Notes: generated from the letters alone by a model not told the origin. 64,000 bases of DNA from Pseudenterobacter timonensis (GCF_900021175.1 NZ_FCOP01000007.1:186001-250000), one strand, 5' to 3'. Shown: positions 1-9,165, numbered from the stretch's first letter. A program made the numbers and translations.

Positions 1-1722
1 TCGTTTCGCGGCCTGCAGGTAGCCTCTGACGATAATATGCTGCCCGACAGCGAGCGGGGCTATGCGCCTACGGTCCGCGGCGTGGCGCACAGCTTCGCGA
101 ACGTTTCCATCTCTCAGCATGGTTACGTGATTTACGAAACCTGGGTGGCCGCCGGGCCGTTTGTGATAAACGACCTCTTTCCCGGCGCCCAGAGCGGCGA
201 TCTGCTGGTGACCATCACCGAGAGCGACGGCTCCAGACGAACCTTTACCCAGCCCTGGTCCGCCACTCCCTTTATGCTGCGCCAGGGGCGGTTTAAATAC
301 AGCGTTAACGTCGGCCGTTTTCATAGCGGCGATCCTGATGAACGTCGTCCCGATTTTGTCGAATCGACCTTTTTTTACGGGCTGCCTGCCGCGACGACGC
401 TCTACGGCGGGCTCCGCATGGCGGAAAACTATCAGGCGTTTGCGCTGGGGGTAGGACACGGATTCGGCGAGCTGGGATCGTTAAGTGTGGATAATATCGT
501 CGCCAGAAGCGAGCTGCCCGATGGCGAGCGGGCGTCAGGGCAATCCTGGCGCATTCAGTATCAAAAAGATTTCATCTCCACCGGCACCGCCTTTAGTCTC
601 GCGAGCTACCGCTACGCCACGGGGAATTTTTATGAGTTTAGCCAGCTTAACCAGTCGGACACTCATCAGCTCTGGCTCAATAACCGGCGCAGCCGCTCGC
701 AGCTGACCGTCACGCAGTCCATGGGCAAGCTGGGCAGCCTTAGCCTCTCCGCCTGGCAGCAGGATTACTGGCATACCCACGGGCAGGACAAGACCATCCA
801 TCTTGGCTGGTACACCAGCTGGAACGGGGTGAATGCCGGGCTGAGCTATGACTATACCGACTCCGCACAGGAGAGAAATCCGGACCGGATCCTCTCCTTC
901 AACATCAGCGTGCCGCTGAATAAATGGTTGCCGGGAAGCTCGGTCAACTACTTTACCAGCCATAACAGTCAGGGGGTGGCCACGCAGCAGGTTTCGCTCA
1001 GCGGCACGGCGCTGGAGAACCGCAACCTGAACTACAACCTGCAGCAGAGCTATGTCAGCGGCGGGCAGTCGCAGAGCACCAGCCTGGGCATGCAGTACAG
1101 CGGCGGCTACGGAAACGCCAGCGTGGGCTATGACCAGAGCGGCGACAGCCGCAACCTGAGTCTGGGACTCTCCGGCGGTATTGTGGCGACCCGGTATGGC
1201 GTAACCCTCAGCCAGCCGCTCAGCGATACCCTGGCCCTGATCCGCGCGCCGGGGGCGGAAAACGTGGCGCCGGAAGGGTATAGCACGATCCACACCGACA
1301 GCCGCGGCTACGCCGTTATCCCGTCTGTTTCGCCTTATCGCAAAAATACGCTCAACCTCAATACCGAAACCCTGGGCGAAAACGTGGATGTCGGGCAGAG
1401 CGGAAAGATTGTCATCCCCACCAGCGGCGCGGTGGTGCTGGCGGACTACCAGACTCACATCGGCTATCGCGTTCTTTTCTCGCTGCGCCACCGTGGCGTG
1501 CCGCTGCCCTTCGGCGCCGCGGTCGAGGTGCTGGATCAAGAGGGGAGTCAGGGGATGGTCGCCGACCGTGGCCTGGCTTACCTGAGCGGGGTACCGGAAC
1601 AGGGCACGCTGCGGGTGCGCTGGAATAAAGAGGGGAAAGAGGTCGTCTGCCGCGCCCCCTTTACCCTCGCCGCCGTCCATAAAGCGCCCGGTATTGCCAC
1701 GCTTTCACTTAACTGCCAATAG
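1..1722 (+). CDS. Outer-membrane fimbrial usher (5'-truncated by window)
   Basis: The reading frame is open from base 1, so the true start lies upstream; 573 residues remain of a protein that is usually 800-850 aa. Ushers form the outer-membrane pore that recruits chaperone-subunit complexes and threads the growing pilus. The fragment carries the usher family signature (VAAGPFVINDLF, about residues 49-60 of the fragment), a long middle part with alternating short polar/aromatic stretches typical of the beta-barrel, and a C-terminal domain with two cysteines (VVCRAPF near the end, and the terminal LNCQ) as in other ushers. It is followed 9 bp later by an adhesin-like subunit gene, the normal order for the end of a chaperone-usher operon. 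The fimbrial type cannot be told from this fragment. Confidence 0.95.
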   Translation, partial: SFRGLQVASDDNMLPDSERGYAPTVRGVAHSFANVSISQHGYVIYETWVAAGPFVINDLFPGAQSGDLLVTITESDGSRRTFTQPWSATPFMLRQGRFKYSVNVGRFHSGDPDERRPDFVESTFFYGLPAATTLYGGLRMAENYQAFALGVGHGFGELGSLSVDNIVARSELPDGERASGQSWRIQYQKDFISTGTAFSLASYRYATGNFYEFSQLNQSDTHQLWLNNRRSRSQLTVTQSMGKLGSLSLSAWQQDYWHTHGQDKTIHLGWYTSWNGVNAGLSYDYTDSAQERNPDRILSFNISVPLNKWLPGSSVNYFTSHNSQGVATQQVSLSGTALENRNLNYNLQQSYVSGGQSQSTSLGMQYSGGYGNASVGYDQSGDSRNLSLGLSGGIVATRYGVTLSQPLSDTLALIRAPGAENVAPEGYSTIHTDSRGYAVIPSVSPYRKNTLNLNTETLGENVDVGQSGKIVIPTSGAVVLADYQTHIGYRVLFSLRHRGVPLPFGAAVEVLDQEGSQGMVADRGLAYLSGVPEQGTLRVRWNKEGKEVVCRAPFTLAAVHKAPGIATLSLNCQ

Positions 1723-1731
1723 AGGTTTGTC

Positions 1732-2826
1732 ATGCGCACGTTTTTGAAATTGGCCATCTATTTCGGCCTGCTGGCGTTATTTGGCGCCCTGAGCTTTCAC
1801 GCTCACGCCGCCAGCTCTACCTGCCGCACCACCCGCGACCAGTGGGTCGTTCAGGTGCCTTTCACCATTGGCTACGCCCCCGGTGTGGCTGACTGGAGCC
1901 CGCTCTCTGCGCCGATCCCCTCTACCGGCGCCGAATTTTTTAGCTGTAGCGGCGGGCCGGATGGCTATCGTAGCCTGGGGTTTATCGGGGCGGACAGCGC
2001 TGTCGGTACGGTGACGGGCGAAGATGGATCAAAGCGCTACGTCTATAAAACGCAAATCGACGGAATTGGCTATGCGATAGGGATGCGTGAGCCGCAGTAC
2101 TGCGCGGATGGGGGCGTGCGCTACATCGACGGCTCCGCCACCTTCAGCGGTAAAGATTCCCGCCGCATCTGCGACTCGGCGCAAAACAGCGCCGTGGCCA
2201 GCGCGCCCGGCTATACGCTGCAGTTTTACGTGGTGTTCTACAAAATACCCGCCACCAATCCGATGCAGGGGGATAACGCCAATACCCAGGAGCAGAACGC
2301 GGGTAGCCTGGTGCTACAGACCGGCGACAGCCAGAGCAGCGCCACCAGTGCGGTCAGCCCGGTACAACTACGTCTGGCGAGCTTCAGCGTGCGGCGCACC
2401 AGCTGCCTGGTGGGAACCCGCAGCATTAACGTCAATATGGGAACGGTAAACAAAAACGCGTTTAGCGGCGTCGGTTCGACCGCCGGTAACGCCCGGTTCG
2501 CGATCCCGGTGACCTGCGCACAAAACACCTCCGTGAAGATCGGCTTCTTTGGCGATACGGCGGGGACGGACAACCATGTGCTGGCGCTGACGCATCAGCC
2601 GGAGAGCGCCAGCGGCGTCGGTATCCAGCTTCGCTATGGCGACAATACCCATGCGGTGCAGGGGCAGGTAATAGAGTTTAATACGCAGCAGGTGCCGGAG
2701 CTGGGACAAAGCGAGGGCGGGCAGAGCCAGACCTACTCCTTCGAAGCGAGCTATATCCAGACGGAGGAAAAGATCGCGGCGGGGAAAGCGGATGCAATGG
2801 CGACCTTTAACCTCATTTATAACTAA
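1732..2826 (+). CDS. Fimbrial tip adhesin-like subunit
   Basis: A 364-aa secreted protein. Residues 1-27 form a signal peptide (hydrophobic core, cleavage expected after HAHA). The N-terminal two thirds would be the receptor-binding domain; it has several cysteines and no close match I recognise. From about residue 220 the sequence resembles a fimbrial pilin domain: a cysteine near SCLVGTRSINVNMG, FAIPVTCAQN in the middle, and a C-terminal beta-strand ending in a tyrosine (ATFNLIYN), as used for donor-strand exchange with chaperone and neighbouring subunits. The size, about twice a major pilin, and the position just after the usher suggest the tip adhesin. An AGAGG ribosome site precedes the ATG. 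The ligand is unknown. Confidence 0.8.
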   Translation: MRTFLKLAIYFGLLALFGALSFHAHAASSTCRTTRDQWVVQVPFTIGYAPGVADWSPLSAPIPSTGAEFFSCSGGPDGYRSLGFIGADSAVGTVTGEDGSKRYVYKTQIDGIGYAIGMREPQYCADGGVRYIDGSATFSGKDSRRICDSAQNSAVASAPGYTLQFYVVFYKIPATNPMQGDNANTQEQNAGSLVLQTGDSQSSATSAVSPVQLRLASFSVRRTSCLVGTRSINVNMGTVNKNAFSGVGSTAGNARFAIPVTCAQNTSVKIGFFGDTAGTDNHVLALTHQPESASGVGIQLRYGDNTHAVQGQVIEFNTQQVPELGQSEGGQSQTYSFEASYIQTEEKIAAGKADAMATFNLIYN

Positions 2827-2828
2827 GC

Positions 2829-2850
2829 GCTCCCTGCCTGTGGGCAGGGA
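2829..2850. terminator. Hairpin between fimbrial operon and nudI
   Basis: A 9-bp GC-rich stem (CTCCCTGCC / GGCAGGGAG, 4-nt loop) lies between two convergent genes, just after the adhesin stop codon. There is no good T-run on either strand, so it is a weak intrinsic terminator at best. Confidence 0.45.
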
Positions 2851-2864
2851 GGCGGCTTACACCG

Positions 2865-3290
2865 TTAAAGGAATCCTTTTTGGGAAAAAGTGATGCGGGT
2901 AGCCTCGTTTAAGTCCATCTTTTTAAGCTTTTCAGGGGGTACCCAGATAATTTCCTGAAATTCTTCATTAAAGGTAATATTCCGGTTAGTACTCACGCAA
3001 TCAAAGATAAGATAAATCATGTAAATTTCTTCGGTAGTTCCATCCTGATAGGTTTTAGTTCGGGTATCGTCACGAAATGCCCACGGTCGAATGTCAGTGA
3101 TATTAAGCTCTTCACCTAACTCCTCCATGATTTCTCGTTTTAGCGCAGTTTCTATCGTCTCACCCGGCTCCATACCACCGCCAGGCAAAGCCCACTGCCC
3201 AGGAAAAACACCACGGTCCGATGCCATTTTACAAAGTAGAAACTCACCATTATTTTGGATAACAGGGCAAACAATTATTCTCTGGCGCAT
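2865..3290 (-). CDS. nudI: NudI-type Nudix nucleoside triphosphate pyrophosphatase
   Basis: 141 aa, the same length as E. coli NudI, and similar along its whole length by recall (MRQRxIVCPxIQN start, [14 protein letters not shown] in the middle). The Nudix box GX5EX7REXXEEXG is intact at about residues 38-60 (GGGMEPGE through [10 protein letters not shown]), so it should bind Mg2+ and hydrolyse NTPs; the family prefers pyrimidine deoxynucleotides (dTTP, dCTP, dUTP). It starts 1 bp after the stop of the upstream kinase fragment and has a strong AAGGAG ribosome site inside that gene's last codons, so the two read as one operon. The region is AT-rich compared with its neighbours, which suggests transfer. 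Confidence 0.9.
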   Translation of the reverse strand: MRQRIIVCPVIQNNGEFLLCKMASDRGVFPGQWALPGGGMEPGETIETALKREIMEELGEELNITDIRPWAFRDDTRTKTYQDGTTEEIYMIYLIFDCVSTNRNITFNEEFQEIIWVPPEKLKKMDLNEATRITFSQKGFL

Positions 3291-3291
3291 T

Positions 3292-3756
3292 TTATCTCCT
3301 TATAAAGATAGCTTTCTGAATTATCATATCAGAAAAGGTCTCGATATCATCAGGATGATTACAAACCAGCACTCGCTGGCGAAGATGTTCTGGAAGGTTA
3401 TCTCTATAATTCTTGTATTCTGCATGCCAGCCTGTTATCCATTTATATTTCATCTCTTCATTTGGAAATTCTTCTGGCCGTATCCCGTGCATTTCATCAT
3501 TTTTAAGATGCGCAAGCGAATGTTCAACGGGATAATCAATGAAAGCAATAATGTCGGGCTCTTCTAATAAGTTACTAATTTCTTTCCAGAGAAGAATGTA
3601 AGAGTCATACTGAGTCTTGTTAATGTACCCAGCCTTGAACATGAAATTTATGAAGATATAATCTTCAAGGTGAGAGCGCTCCATTATTAAATTACAACCC
3701 TTGTGAACCAGGGTTGTGATGCCTGGAATAACTGCACTTTTTTATGGAAAGACATG
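3292..3756 (-). pseudogene. Deoxynucleoside kinase-like fragment lacking the P-loop
   Basis: The frame encodes 154 aa from an ATG at 3756, or 130 aa from an internal ATG at 3684. The clear part resembles the C-terminal two thirds of bacterial deoxynucleoside kinases: an ERS motif (IMERSHLEDYIF, equivalent to the DRS/ERS motif), helix residues GYINKTQYDSY, and a PDIIAFIDYP strand. Homology already begins with the residues before the 3684 ATG (VHKGCNLI), so the family's N-terminal half, including the Walker A P-loop, has been lost; a stop codon at 3769-3771 and the yibL terminator leave no room for it. Without the P-loop it should not bind ATP. I call it a remnant, though a short non-catalytic product is possible. 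It is translationally close to nudI. Confidence 0.6.
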
Positions 3757-3811
3757 GATATTAGGCATCATCTCTAATTGAGGGCGGAAGGGAATTTGTA
3801 GAGTATGAAAA

Positions 3812-3842
3812 CCCAATGCATTCTTTATATGAATGCATTGGG
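3812..3842 (-). terminator. Terminator after yibL
   Basis: Perfect 12-bp inverted repeat (CCCAATGCATTC / GAATGCATTGGG, 7-nt loop). Read on the minus strand it is followed by TTTTC, and it lies 26 bp beyond the yibL stop codon. Confidence 0.75.
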
Positions 3843-3867
3843 GCGTTAAAGATATACTTTGAACTTC

Positions 3868-4230
3868 TTAGAACGCCGTCTTACTAAAACCTGTCATCTC
3901 TTTCAGATCCATCTCGCGACCCAGCGCGGTCATCGGGTGGACGACCACCAGGCCGCGCACGCTTTTCTTCAGCTTGCCCATATCCGCCTGCTCTTTTTTG
4001 GTTATGGCGCGGCGAAACGGCATTTTCATCAGCTTCTGCGCCTCTTTGCTCAGCTTCTGGCTGTGCACTTCGCGCAACCGCTCGATTTCCGCTTCCAGCT
4101 TCGCTTTCTCTTTTTCCAGCTCGGCATACTTCTCGGCGGCGTCGACCAGGGAGAGATCGGCTTGCTGATGACGAATCGCATCCAGACGGTCGCTGAGGCG
4201 TTTAATTTCGTTCTTTTCGACTTCTTTCAT
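3868..4230 (-). CDS. yibL: YibL family ribosome-associated protein
   Basis: 120 aa, nearly identical by recall to E. coli YibL over its whole length (start [20 protein letters not shown], end [10 protein letters not shown]). The first 70 residues are charged and heptad-like ([21 protein letters not shown]), a predicted coiled coil; the rest is basic. The family is reported to associate with ribosomal subunits, but its role is not established. It lies 58 bp downstream of mtlR on the same strand, as in E. coli, and may be read through from the mtl operon. A strong hairpin terminator follows. Confidence 0.93.
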   Translation of the reverse strand: MKEVEKNEIKRLSDRLDAIRHQQADLSLVDAAEKYAELEKEKAKLEAEIERLREVHSQKLSKEAQKLMKMPFRRAITKKEQADMGKLKKSVRGLVVVHPMTALGREMDLKEMTGFSKTAF

Positions 4231-4288
4231 AACAGATAACTCTAAAACAGGGGGAAATTAGGGAAAGGATACACCAATGCGCGCGGGG

Positions 4289-4879
4289 TTACTTCTGAAA
4301 CGCTTTTTTTAAGCTGATCCGGGAAATCAGCTCAGTCAGGGAGAGGACCATGGTTGAGCGAACGGCCTGCTGATAGCGAAGCTTCTGCATCGCATAAAGT
4401 TCAGGATCGCTGGTGTCAAAGGTCGGCGGTGGCGGCAGGGCGTTTACGCAGTGCAGCTCGCCAAAAGGGCCCAGGATCTCATCATCGGTGAAGGTATAGT
4501 CGTCACCGTCGTGATTAAGCTCCTCCCGGAGGGCCATCAGCAGCTCCGCATCCTCATACTCAGGCCGGTTCAGCACGCCGAGCCCGTAAATGAGCTTCAG
4601 GCGCACCGAGAGATCGCCCAGCGGTCCGTCACCGTCCAGCAACGGCTCAACCGCATATTTCACCGCGTAGTCGTCTTTGCGAAACACCTGAAGCACCAGA
4701 ATATTGACCGCCTCGGTCAGCAACTCGACGGCGGCAATAAGAAAGCTTCTTACGGTTTTGCCAGCATTCAGACGCTCAAGCACACGATTTTCAAAGGCCT
4801 GGGTTTGTTCCATTATTGCCTGCATATCTGACAATCTGTTGTTCGGGCGCAGGATAACCTGCGCCATATCCTGCATCAT
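4289..4879 (-). CDS. mtlR: Mannitol operon repressor MtlR
   Basis: 196 aa against 195 in E. coli, with the conserved block [31 protein letters not shown] and the C-terminal [20 protein letters not shown]. The protein represses mannitol uptake and use but has no recognisable helix-turn-helix, and it is all-alpha in known structures. Its ATG overlaps the mtlD stop codon (ATGA, 4 bp), so it is translationally coupled to mtlD. This is the usual mtlA-mtlD-mtlR order. Confidence 0.95.
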   Translation of the reverse strand: MMQDMAQVILRPNNRLSDMQAIMEQTQAFENRVLERLNAGKTVRSFLIAAVELLTEAVNILVLQVFRKDDYAVKYAVEPLLDGDGPLGDLSVRLKLIYGLGVLNRPEYEDAELLMALREELNHDGDDYTFTDDEILGPFGELHCVNALPPPPTFDTSDPELYAMQKLRYQQAVRSTMVLSLTELISRISLKKAFQK

Positions 4880-6024
4880 TTGGCCGCGAGGTATGCGTTG
4901 ACCGCCTCCGCCACCACGTCGCTGTTCATATCAAGACCGGAAACCTGCGCCAGCGCGGCCTGCGGGCCTTTCTCGTTAATCAGCTGCGCCAGCTCCTGCG
5001 CCTGCGAATCCTGCTCGCTGCGATAGTGCATAGCGGCGGCGATCCCTTTCACCAGGTTAGCGTGCGGCAGGCCATACTCCAGCGTGCCAAGCAGCGGCTT
5101 GATCAGGCGATCGCCCGCGCTCAGCTTACGCAGCGGCTGACGGCCCACGCGCTCAACGTCATCTTTCAGATACGGGTTTTCAAAACGTCCGAGGATTTTC
5201 TGAATATATGCCGCATGTTTATCGGCATCAAAACCGTAGCGTTTGATCAGCACCGCGCCGCTCTCTTCCATCGCCCCTTTTACCACGGCGCGAATGGATT
5301 CATCGAGAATCGCATCACGGATTGTCTGATGACCAGCCTGCTGTCCGAGGTAGGCGGTTATAGCATGACCGGTGTTCAGCGTGAAGAGTTTACGTTCAAC
5401 AAACGCCATCAGGTTATCGGTCAGCTCCATGCCGGGAATGGTCGGCAGCGCGCCTTTAAACTGGGTTTTATCGACGATCCACTCGCTGAAGGTCTCCACG
5501 GTTACCTCCAGCGGATCGCTGGCGGCGGACTCAGACGGCGGCACGATGCGGTCCACGGCGGAGTCGACAAACCCGACATGTTCTTCCACCCAGGCTTTAT
5601 CCGCATCCGCCACGGCGGCCAGCACGTGGCCTTTCAGCTGGGTGGTGCCGCGCACCATATTCTCGCAGGCGATGATGTTCAGCGGCGTCTCCACGCCCTG
5701 CGCTTTACGCTTCGCCAGCCCTTTGGCGATGGCCGGGGCGATACGCTCCAGCACTACCGGGCCGACGGCGGTGGTAATCAGGTCAACCTGGGCGATGAGG
5801 TCGATGACCTCGTCACCAATGCTGCTGACGGCGTTAACCCCGGAGACGGTATCCACCTGCTCTTTTTCGCCCACTACGTGAACCTGATAGCTATGACGGG
5901 CATTCAGGGCGTCAAGCACCACCTGATTCACATCGGCGAATGTCAGCGTGATCCCCGCGTCTGCCAGCAGTTTGCCGATAAAGCCACGACCGATATTACC
6001 TGCGCCAAAATGTAATGCTTTCAT
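4876..6024 (-). CDS. mtlD: Mannitol-1-phosphate 5-dehydrogenase
   Basis: 382 aa, the same length as in E. coli when started at the ATG at 6024 ([10 protein letters not shown]); a 23-residue upstream extension in frame runs back into a repeat and is not needed. The enzyme oxidises mannitol-1-phosphate to fructose-6-phosphate with NAD+ in the cytoplasm, after MtlA has imported and phosphorylated mannitol. Evidence: Rossmann motif GAGNIGRG at residues 7-14, and the polyol dehydrogenase motif KxxxxNxxH ([10 protein letters not shown]) in the C-terminal half. It sits between mtlA and mtlR; the 108-bp gap to mtlA holds a palindromic repeat. Confidence 0.97.
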   Translation of the reverse strand: MKALHFGAGNIGRGFIGKLLADAGITLTFADVNQVVLDALNARHSYQVHVVGEKEQVDTVSGVNAVSSIGDEVIDLIAQVDLITTAVGPVVLERIAPAIAKGLAKRKAQGVETPLNIIACENMVRGTTQLKGHVLAAVADADKAWVEEHVGFVDSAVDRIVPPSESAASDPLEVTVETFSEWIVDKTQFKGALPTIPGMELTDNLMAFVERKLFTLNTGHAITAYLGQQAGHQTIRDAILDESIRAVVKGAMEESGAVLIKRYGFDADKHAAYIQKILGRFENPYLKDDVERVGRQPLRKLSAGDRLIKPLLGTLEYGLPHANLVKGIAAAMHYRSEQDSQAQELAQLINEKGPQAALAQVSGLDMNSDVVAEAVNAYLAAK

Positions 6025-6053
6025 AGATTCAACCTTTATCAATGTTTTTACCC

Positions 6054-6122
6054 GAGAGGGCTGGGGTGAGGAACCGCGTGAATTTCCCCTCACCCTAGCC
6101 CTCTCCCCGGTGGGGAGAGGGA
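6054..6122. repeat. GAGAGGG/CCCTCTC palindromic repeat between mtlA and mtlD
   Basis: An outer arm at 6054-6071 (GAGAGGGCTGGGGTGAGG) is nearly complementary to 6086-6103, and a second hairpin (CCCTCTCCCC, 3-nt loop, GGGGAGAGGG) overlaps it to 6122. The same sequence family occurs before selA and as a tandem array before avtA. In an operon it could stall 3' exonucleases and help make mtlA and mtlD mRNA levels differ. Confidence 0.8.
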
Positions 6123-6132
6123 GGAAAAGCCG

Positions 6133-8037
6133 TTACTTGTTCAGCAGCGCCAGTACTTCTTCAACGCTGTTGGTATTGGCCAGACGTTCGATTACCGTCT
6201 CATCATCCAGCGCGTTGGTCAGGCTGGTGATCACCTGGATGTGCTCGTTGTTACGGGCAGCGATGCCGATAACCAGACGGGCGATATCATCCTCTTCTTC
6301 GCCGAAGCGCACGCCGTCAGGATACTGGCAGAAGACCACGCCCGTTTTCAGCACCCGGTCTTTCGCTTCCACCGTGCCGTGCGGCACCGCGATCGATTCG
6401 CCCAGGTAGGTCGGCGTCAGTTTTTCGCGCTCCAGCATGGCGTCAACATATTCTGGCTGAACGTAACCGCCCGCCACCAGCTGCTCCCCGGCGAAACGGA
6501 TCGCCTCTTCTTTGGTGGTTGCGGTACGGCCCAGGAAGATATTCTCCGCGCCCAGCTTAAAGAGGTGGCTGTTGCTCTCGTCAAAGCTGTCCTGCAGGCT
6601 GGTGCGTACCTTCACTTCGTTCTCGTTATGACGCTGCGCCGCCACCAGACGTTCCGTCAGGCTGGTATAGAGGCCGCTGTCAAGGAAGTTGGTCAGCGAA
6701 ATATGCTGCGCCTGCGGAACCTGGCGCATGGCGCGTTCGGTCAGATCGCGGTGGGTGATCACAAGGTCCACATCCGGCGGCAGGCTGTTGATAGCGCTGT
6801 TGGTCACGGAGATGTGGGAGAGACCCGCATCCTGCACCTTTTTACGCAGCACCCCTGCGCCCATGGCGCTGGAACCCATACCGGCGTCGCAGGCAACGAT
6901 GATTTTACGCACGTGGCTCAGGTCGTTAGAGACATCGCCTGCTGCCAGTGGAGAGCCTTTAGACTCCGCCTTCATGTCCTGCATACGGCGGGTAGCCGCT
7001 TCGATATCGTCATCTTCTTTTACTTTGCTGGTTTTCAGCAGGATAGCGGAGACCACGAAGGAGACGACAAGCGCTGCCAGAATCGCCGCGATGTTAGCAA
7101 AGTAGGCGCCTTTCGGGGTCATCGCCAGCACCGCCAGGATAGAGCCCGGAGAAGCCGGAGAGACCAGGCCGCCGTTCAGCACGTTCAGGGTAAAGACGCC
7201 GGTCATACCGCCGAGGATAACCGCCAGAATCAGGCGCGGGTTCATCAGCACGTACGGGAAATAGATTTCGTGGATACCGCCGAGGAAGTGGATAATTGCC
7301 GCACCGCCCGCAGACTGCTTCGCGCTGCCGCGACCGAAGAACATATACGCCAGCAGCACGCCCATACCCGGACCCGGGTTCGCTTCAATCAGGAAGAAGA
7401 TAGACTTGCCGAGATCGTGGGACTGCTGAATACCCAGCGGCGAGAAGATGCCGTGGTTAATGGCGTTGTTAAGGAACAGGATTTTCGCCGGTTCAACAAA
7501 GATAGAGGCCAGCGGCAGCATCTCATGCGCCACCATAAAGTTCACGCCAGCCGCCAGCAGTTTGGAGAGCACTTCCACCGCCGGGCCAATGCCAAGGAAG
7601 GCCAGAATCGCGAGGATCATCCCGATGATGCCCGCGGAGAAGTTGTTTACCAGCATTTCGAAGCCGGATTTGATTTTGCCATCCACCCAGACGTCGAATC
7701 GCTTGATCGCCCAGCCGCCCAGCGGACCGGCAATCATCGCGCCGAGGAACATCGGCATATCCGCACCGACGATAACACCCATGGTAGTAATCGCGCCCAC
7801 CACGCCGCCGCGATCCCCGCCCACCAGACGGCCACCGGTATAACCGATAAGCAGCGGCAGCAGGTAAGTAATCATCGGGCCAACAAGCTTCGCCAGCGTT
7901 TCGTTCGGCAACCACCCTGTCGGAATAAATAAGGCGGTGATAATCCCCCACGCGATAAACGCGCCGATATTGGGCATCACCATATTGCTGAGGAATCGAC
8001 CAAAGCTTTGCACTTTGATCTTGATATCGGATGACAT
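6133..8037 (-). CDS. mtlA: Mannitol-specific PTS enzyme IICBA
   Basis: 634 aa (637 in E. coli). The first 340 residues are a membrane IIC domain with several hydrophobic segments and the substrate-binding GGIHEIYFPY region. A linker leads to the IIB domain with phosphocysteine Cys383 (VACDAGMGSSAMG), followed by a C-terminal IIA domain with phosphohistidine His553 (SIAVPHGTVEAK). It imports D-mannitol and phosphorylates it to mannitol-1-phosphate with phosphate from HPr. It is the first gene of mtlADR; several CRP-like sites lie upstream. No domain is missing. Confidence 0.98.
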   Translation of the reverse strand: MSSDIKIKVQSFGRFLSNMVMPNIGAFIAWGIITALFIPTGWLPNETLAKLVGPMITYLLPLLIGYTGGRLVGGDRGGVVGAITTMGVIVGADMPMFLGAMIAGPLGGWAIKRFDVWVDGKIKSGFEMLVNNFSAGIIGMILAILAFLGIGPAVEVLSKLLAAGVNFMVAHEMLPLASIFVEPAKILFLNNAINHGIFSPLGIQQSHDLGKSIFFLIEANPGPGMGVLLAYMFFGRGSAKQSAGGAAIIHFLGGIHEIYFPYVLMNPRLILAVILGGMTGVFTLNVLNGGLVSPASPGSILAVLAMTPKGAYFANIAAILAALVVSFVVSAILLKTSKVKEDDDIEAATRRMQDMKAESKGSPLAAGDVSNDLSHVRKIIVACDAGMGSSAMGAGVLRKKVQDAGLSHISVTNSAINSLPPDVDLVITHRDLTERAMRQVPQAQHISLTNFLDSGLYTSLTERLVAAQRHNENEVKVRTSLQDSFDESNSHLFKLGAENIFLGRTATTKEEAIRFAGEQLVAGGYVQPEYVDAMLEREKLTPTYLGESIAVPHGTVEAKDRVLKTGVVFCQYPDGVRFGEEEDDIARLVIGIAARNNEHIQVITSLTNALDDETVIERLANTNSVEEVLALLNK

Positions 8038-8180
8038 AAAACACCCCTTCTTTTTGTTTACGCTTAGGCTTGTGGCCCGAGGTTTTTTGTTAATGTACGG
8101 CGATAGAGGTAGCCGGGCCCTGTTCAGATGTTGTGAAATTTGGCACTGAATCGTTCAACTGTCCAGACAGCGAAAAATTG

Positions 8181-8399
8181 TGTGATCTAAGTCACTTAAA
8201 GGCAGGGGGTGGGCGGTTTATTGTCGTGATTTCGATCACATAATTAACCCTCTCTTTCATCGTGATGGCGATAAAATAATCAGAAACAGGGTGTTTATGT
8301 GATAAATATCACATTTTTTCTTTGCGTTTTTGTTGAGTATTCGTGATCTGTTTCACAATAAATTTCGATGCGGATTTCTCCAGATGTGATCTTCCGCAC
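8181..8399 (-). promoter_or_regulatory. mtlA control region with five CRP-like sites
   Basis: The 465-bp gap between the divergent mtlA and yibF holds five matches to TGTGA-N6-TCACA: 8181-8196 (TGTGA..TCACT), 8225-8240 (CGTGA..TCACA), 8298-8313 (TGTGA..TCACA, the best), 8342-8357 (CGTGA..TCACA) and 8385-8400 (TGTGA..GCACC). A weaker half site lies near 8261. E. coli mtlA is known for having five CRP sites, so this looks like the conserved catabolite-control region. I did not assign the promoter boxes. MtlR action cannot be placed. Confidence 0.75.
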
Positions 8400-8502
8400 C
8401 TTCTGGTTCTGCCTTTTTTAACCCCGTTATGTTTATATGCTGGCTCATTTTTTTACCGCGCTGAGCCATACTTCTCTTTTACGGGGCATTCAGGAGCAGG
8501 CT

Positions 8503-9111
8503 ATGAAACTTATCGGCAGTTATACCAGTCCATTTGTGCGTAAAATTTCCATTCTCCTGCTGGAGAAGGGGATCACCTTTGAGTTCGTTAACGACCAGCC
8601 CTACAGCGCAGAGAGCAGCGCGGCGCAGTACAATCCGCTCGGGAAAGTGCCGGCGCTGGTCACTGACGATGGCGACTGCTGGTTCGACTCTCCCATTCTT
8701 GCCGAATATATCGAACAGCTCGGGATTGCCCCCGCCATGATCCCGCGCGAGCCTGAAGCGGCGCTGGCGGTCAAACAGATCGAAGCGCTGGCGGACGGGA
8801 TTATGGACGCGGCGCTCACCTCGGTACGCGAGCAGGCGCGCCCGGCGGCGCAACAGTCTGAAAGCGAACTGCTGCGCCAGCGGGAGAAAATCAACCGTAG
8901 TCTGGACTACTGTGAGGCGCTGATTCGCGACGGTAAAATCGCACCCGATGCGTTTGACCTCGGCACAATCGCCATCGCCTGCGCGATTGGCTACCTTAAT
9001 TTTCGCCGCGTGGCGCCGGGCTGGTGCGTGGAGCGGCCGCTGCTGGTCAAACTGGCCGAAGCGCACTTTTCGCGCGAAAGCTTTGCCCGCACCGAACCGC
9101 CAAAGGCTTGA
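8503..9111 (+). CDS. yibF: Glutathione S-transferase-like protein YibF
   Basis: 202 aa from the ATG at 8503, which has an AGGAG site 9 bp upstream; this matches the E. coli start ([14 protein letters not shown]). It has the thioredoxin-like N-terminal GST domain (about 1-80, with the CXXC-less SPFVRK active loop, cis-Pro in GKVPALV and the SPILAEYIE glutathione-binding segment) and an alpha-helical C-terminal domain ending [12 protein letters not shown]. coli YibF binds glutathione, but its physiological substrate is unknown. It is divergent from mtlA, and selA follows 105 bp downstream. Confidence 0.92.
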   Translation: MKLIGSYTSPFVRKISILLLEKGITFEFVNDQPYSAESSAAQYNPLGKVPALVTDDGDCWFDSPILAEYIEQLGIAPAMIPREPEAALAVKQIEALADGIMDAALTSVREQARPAAQQSESELLRQREKINRSLDYCEALIRDGKIAPDAFDLGTIAIACAIGYLNFRRVAPGWCVERPLLVKLAEAHFSRESFARTEPPKA

Positions 9112-9165
9112 TGCGGGTTATAACACTTCCCCTGTCGGACGCTGTACAATCCCACCTCACATTGA

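Noticed and set aside
535..1680. Long minus-strand open frame opposite the fimbrial usher
   Set aside because: It lies wholly opposite a clear usher gene and shows no family features; such antisense frames are common in GC-rich genes. The same holds for 6241-7932 (mtlA), 11079-12023 (selB), 31325-32965 (glyS), 41716-42723 (bisC), 57502-58611 (tufB) and 62620-63723 (rpoB).
3859..4239. Plus-strand frame opposite yibL
   Set aside because: The minus-strand frame is YibL over its full length; the plus-strand frame has no recognisable features.
8437..8502. 22-codon N-terminal extension of yibF
   Set aside because: AGGAG is correctly placed for the ATG at 8503 and the protein from there aligns with the family; the extension is in the mtlA/yibF control region.
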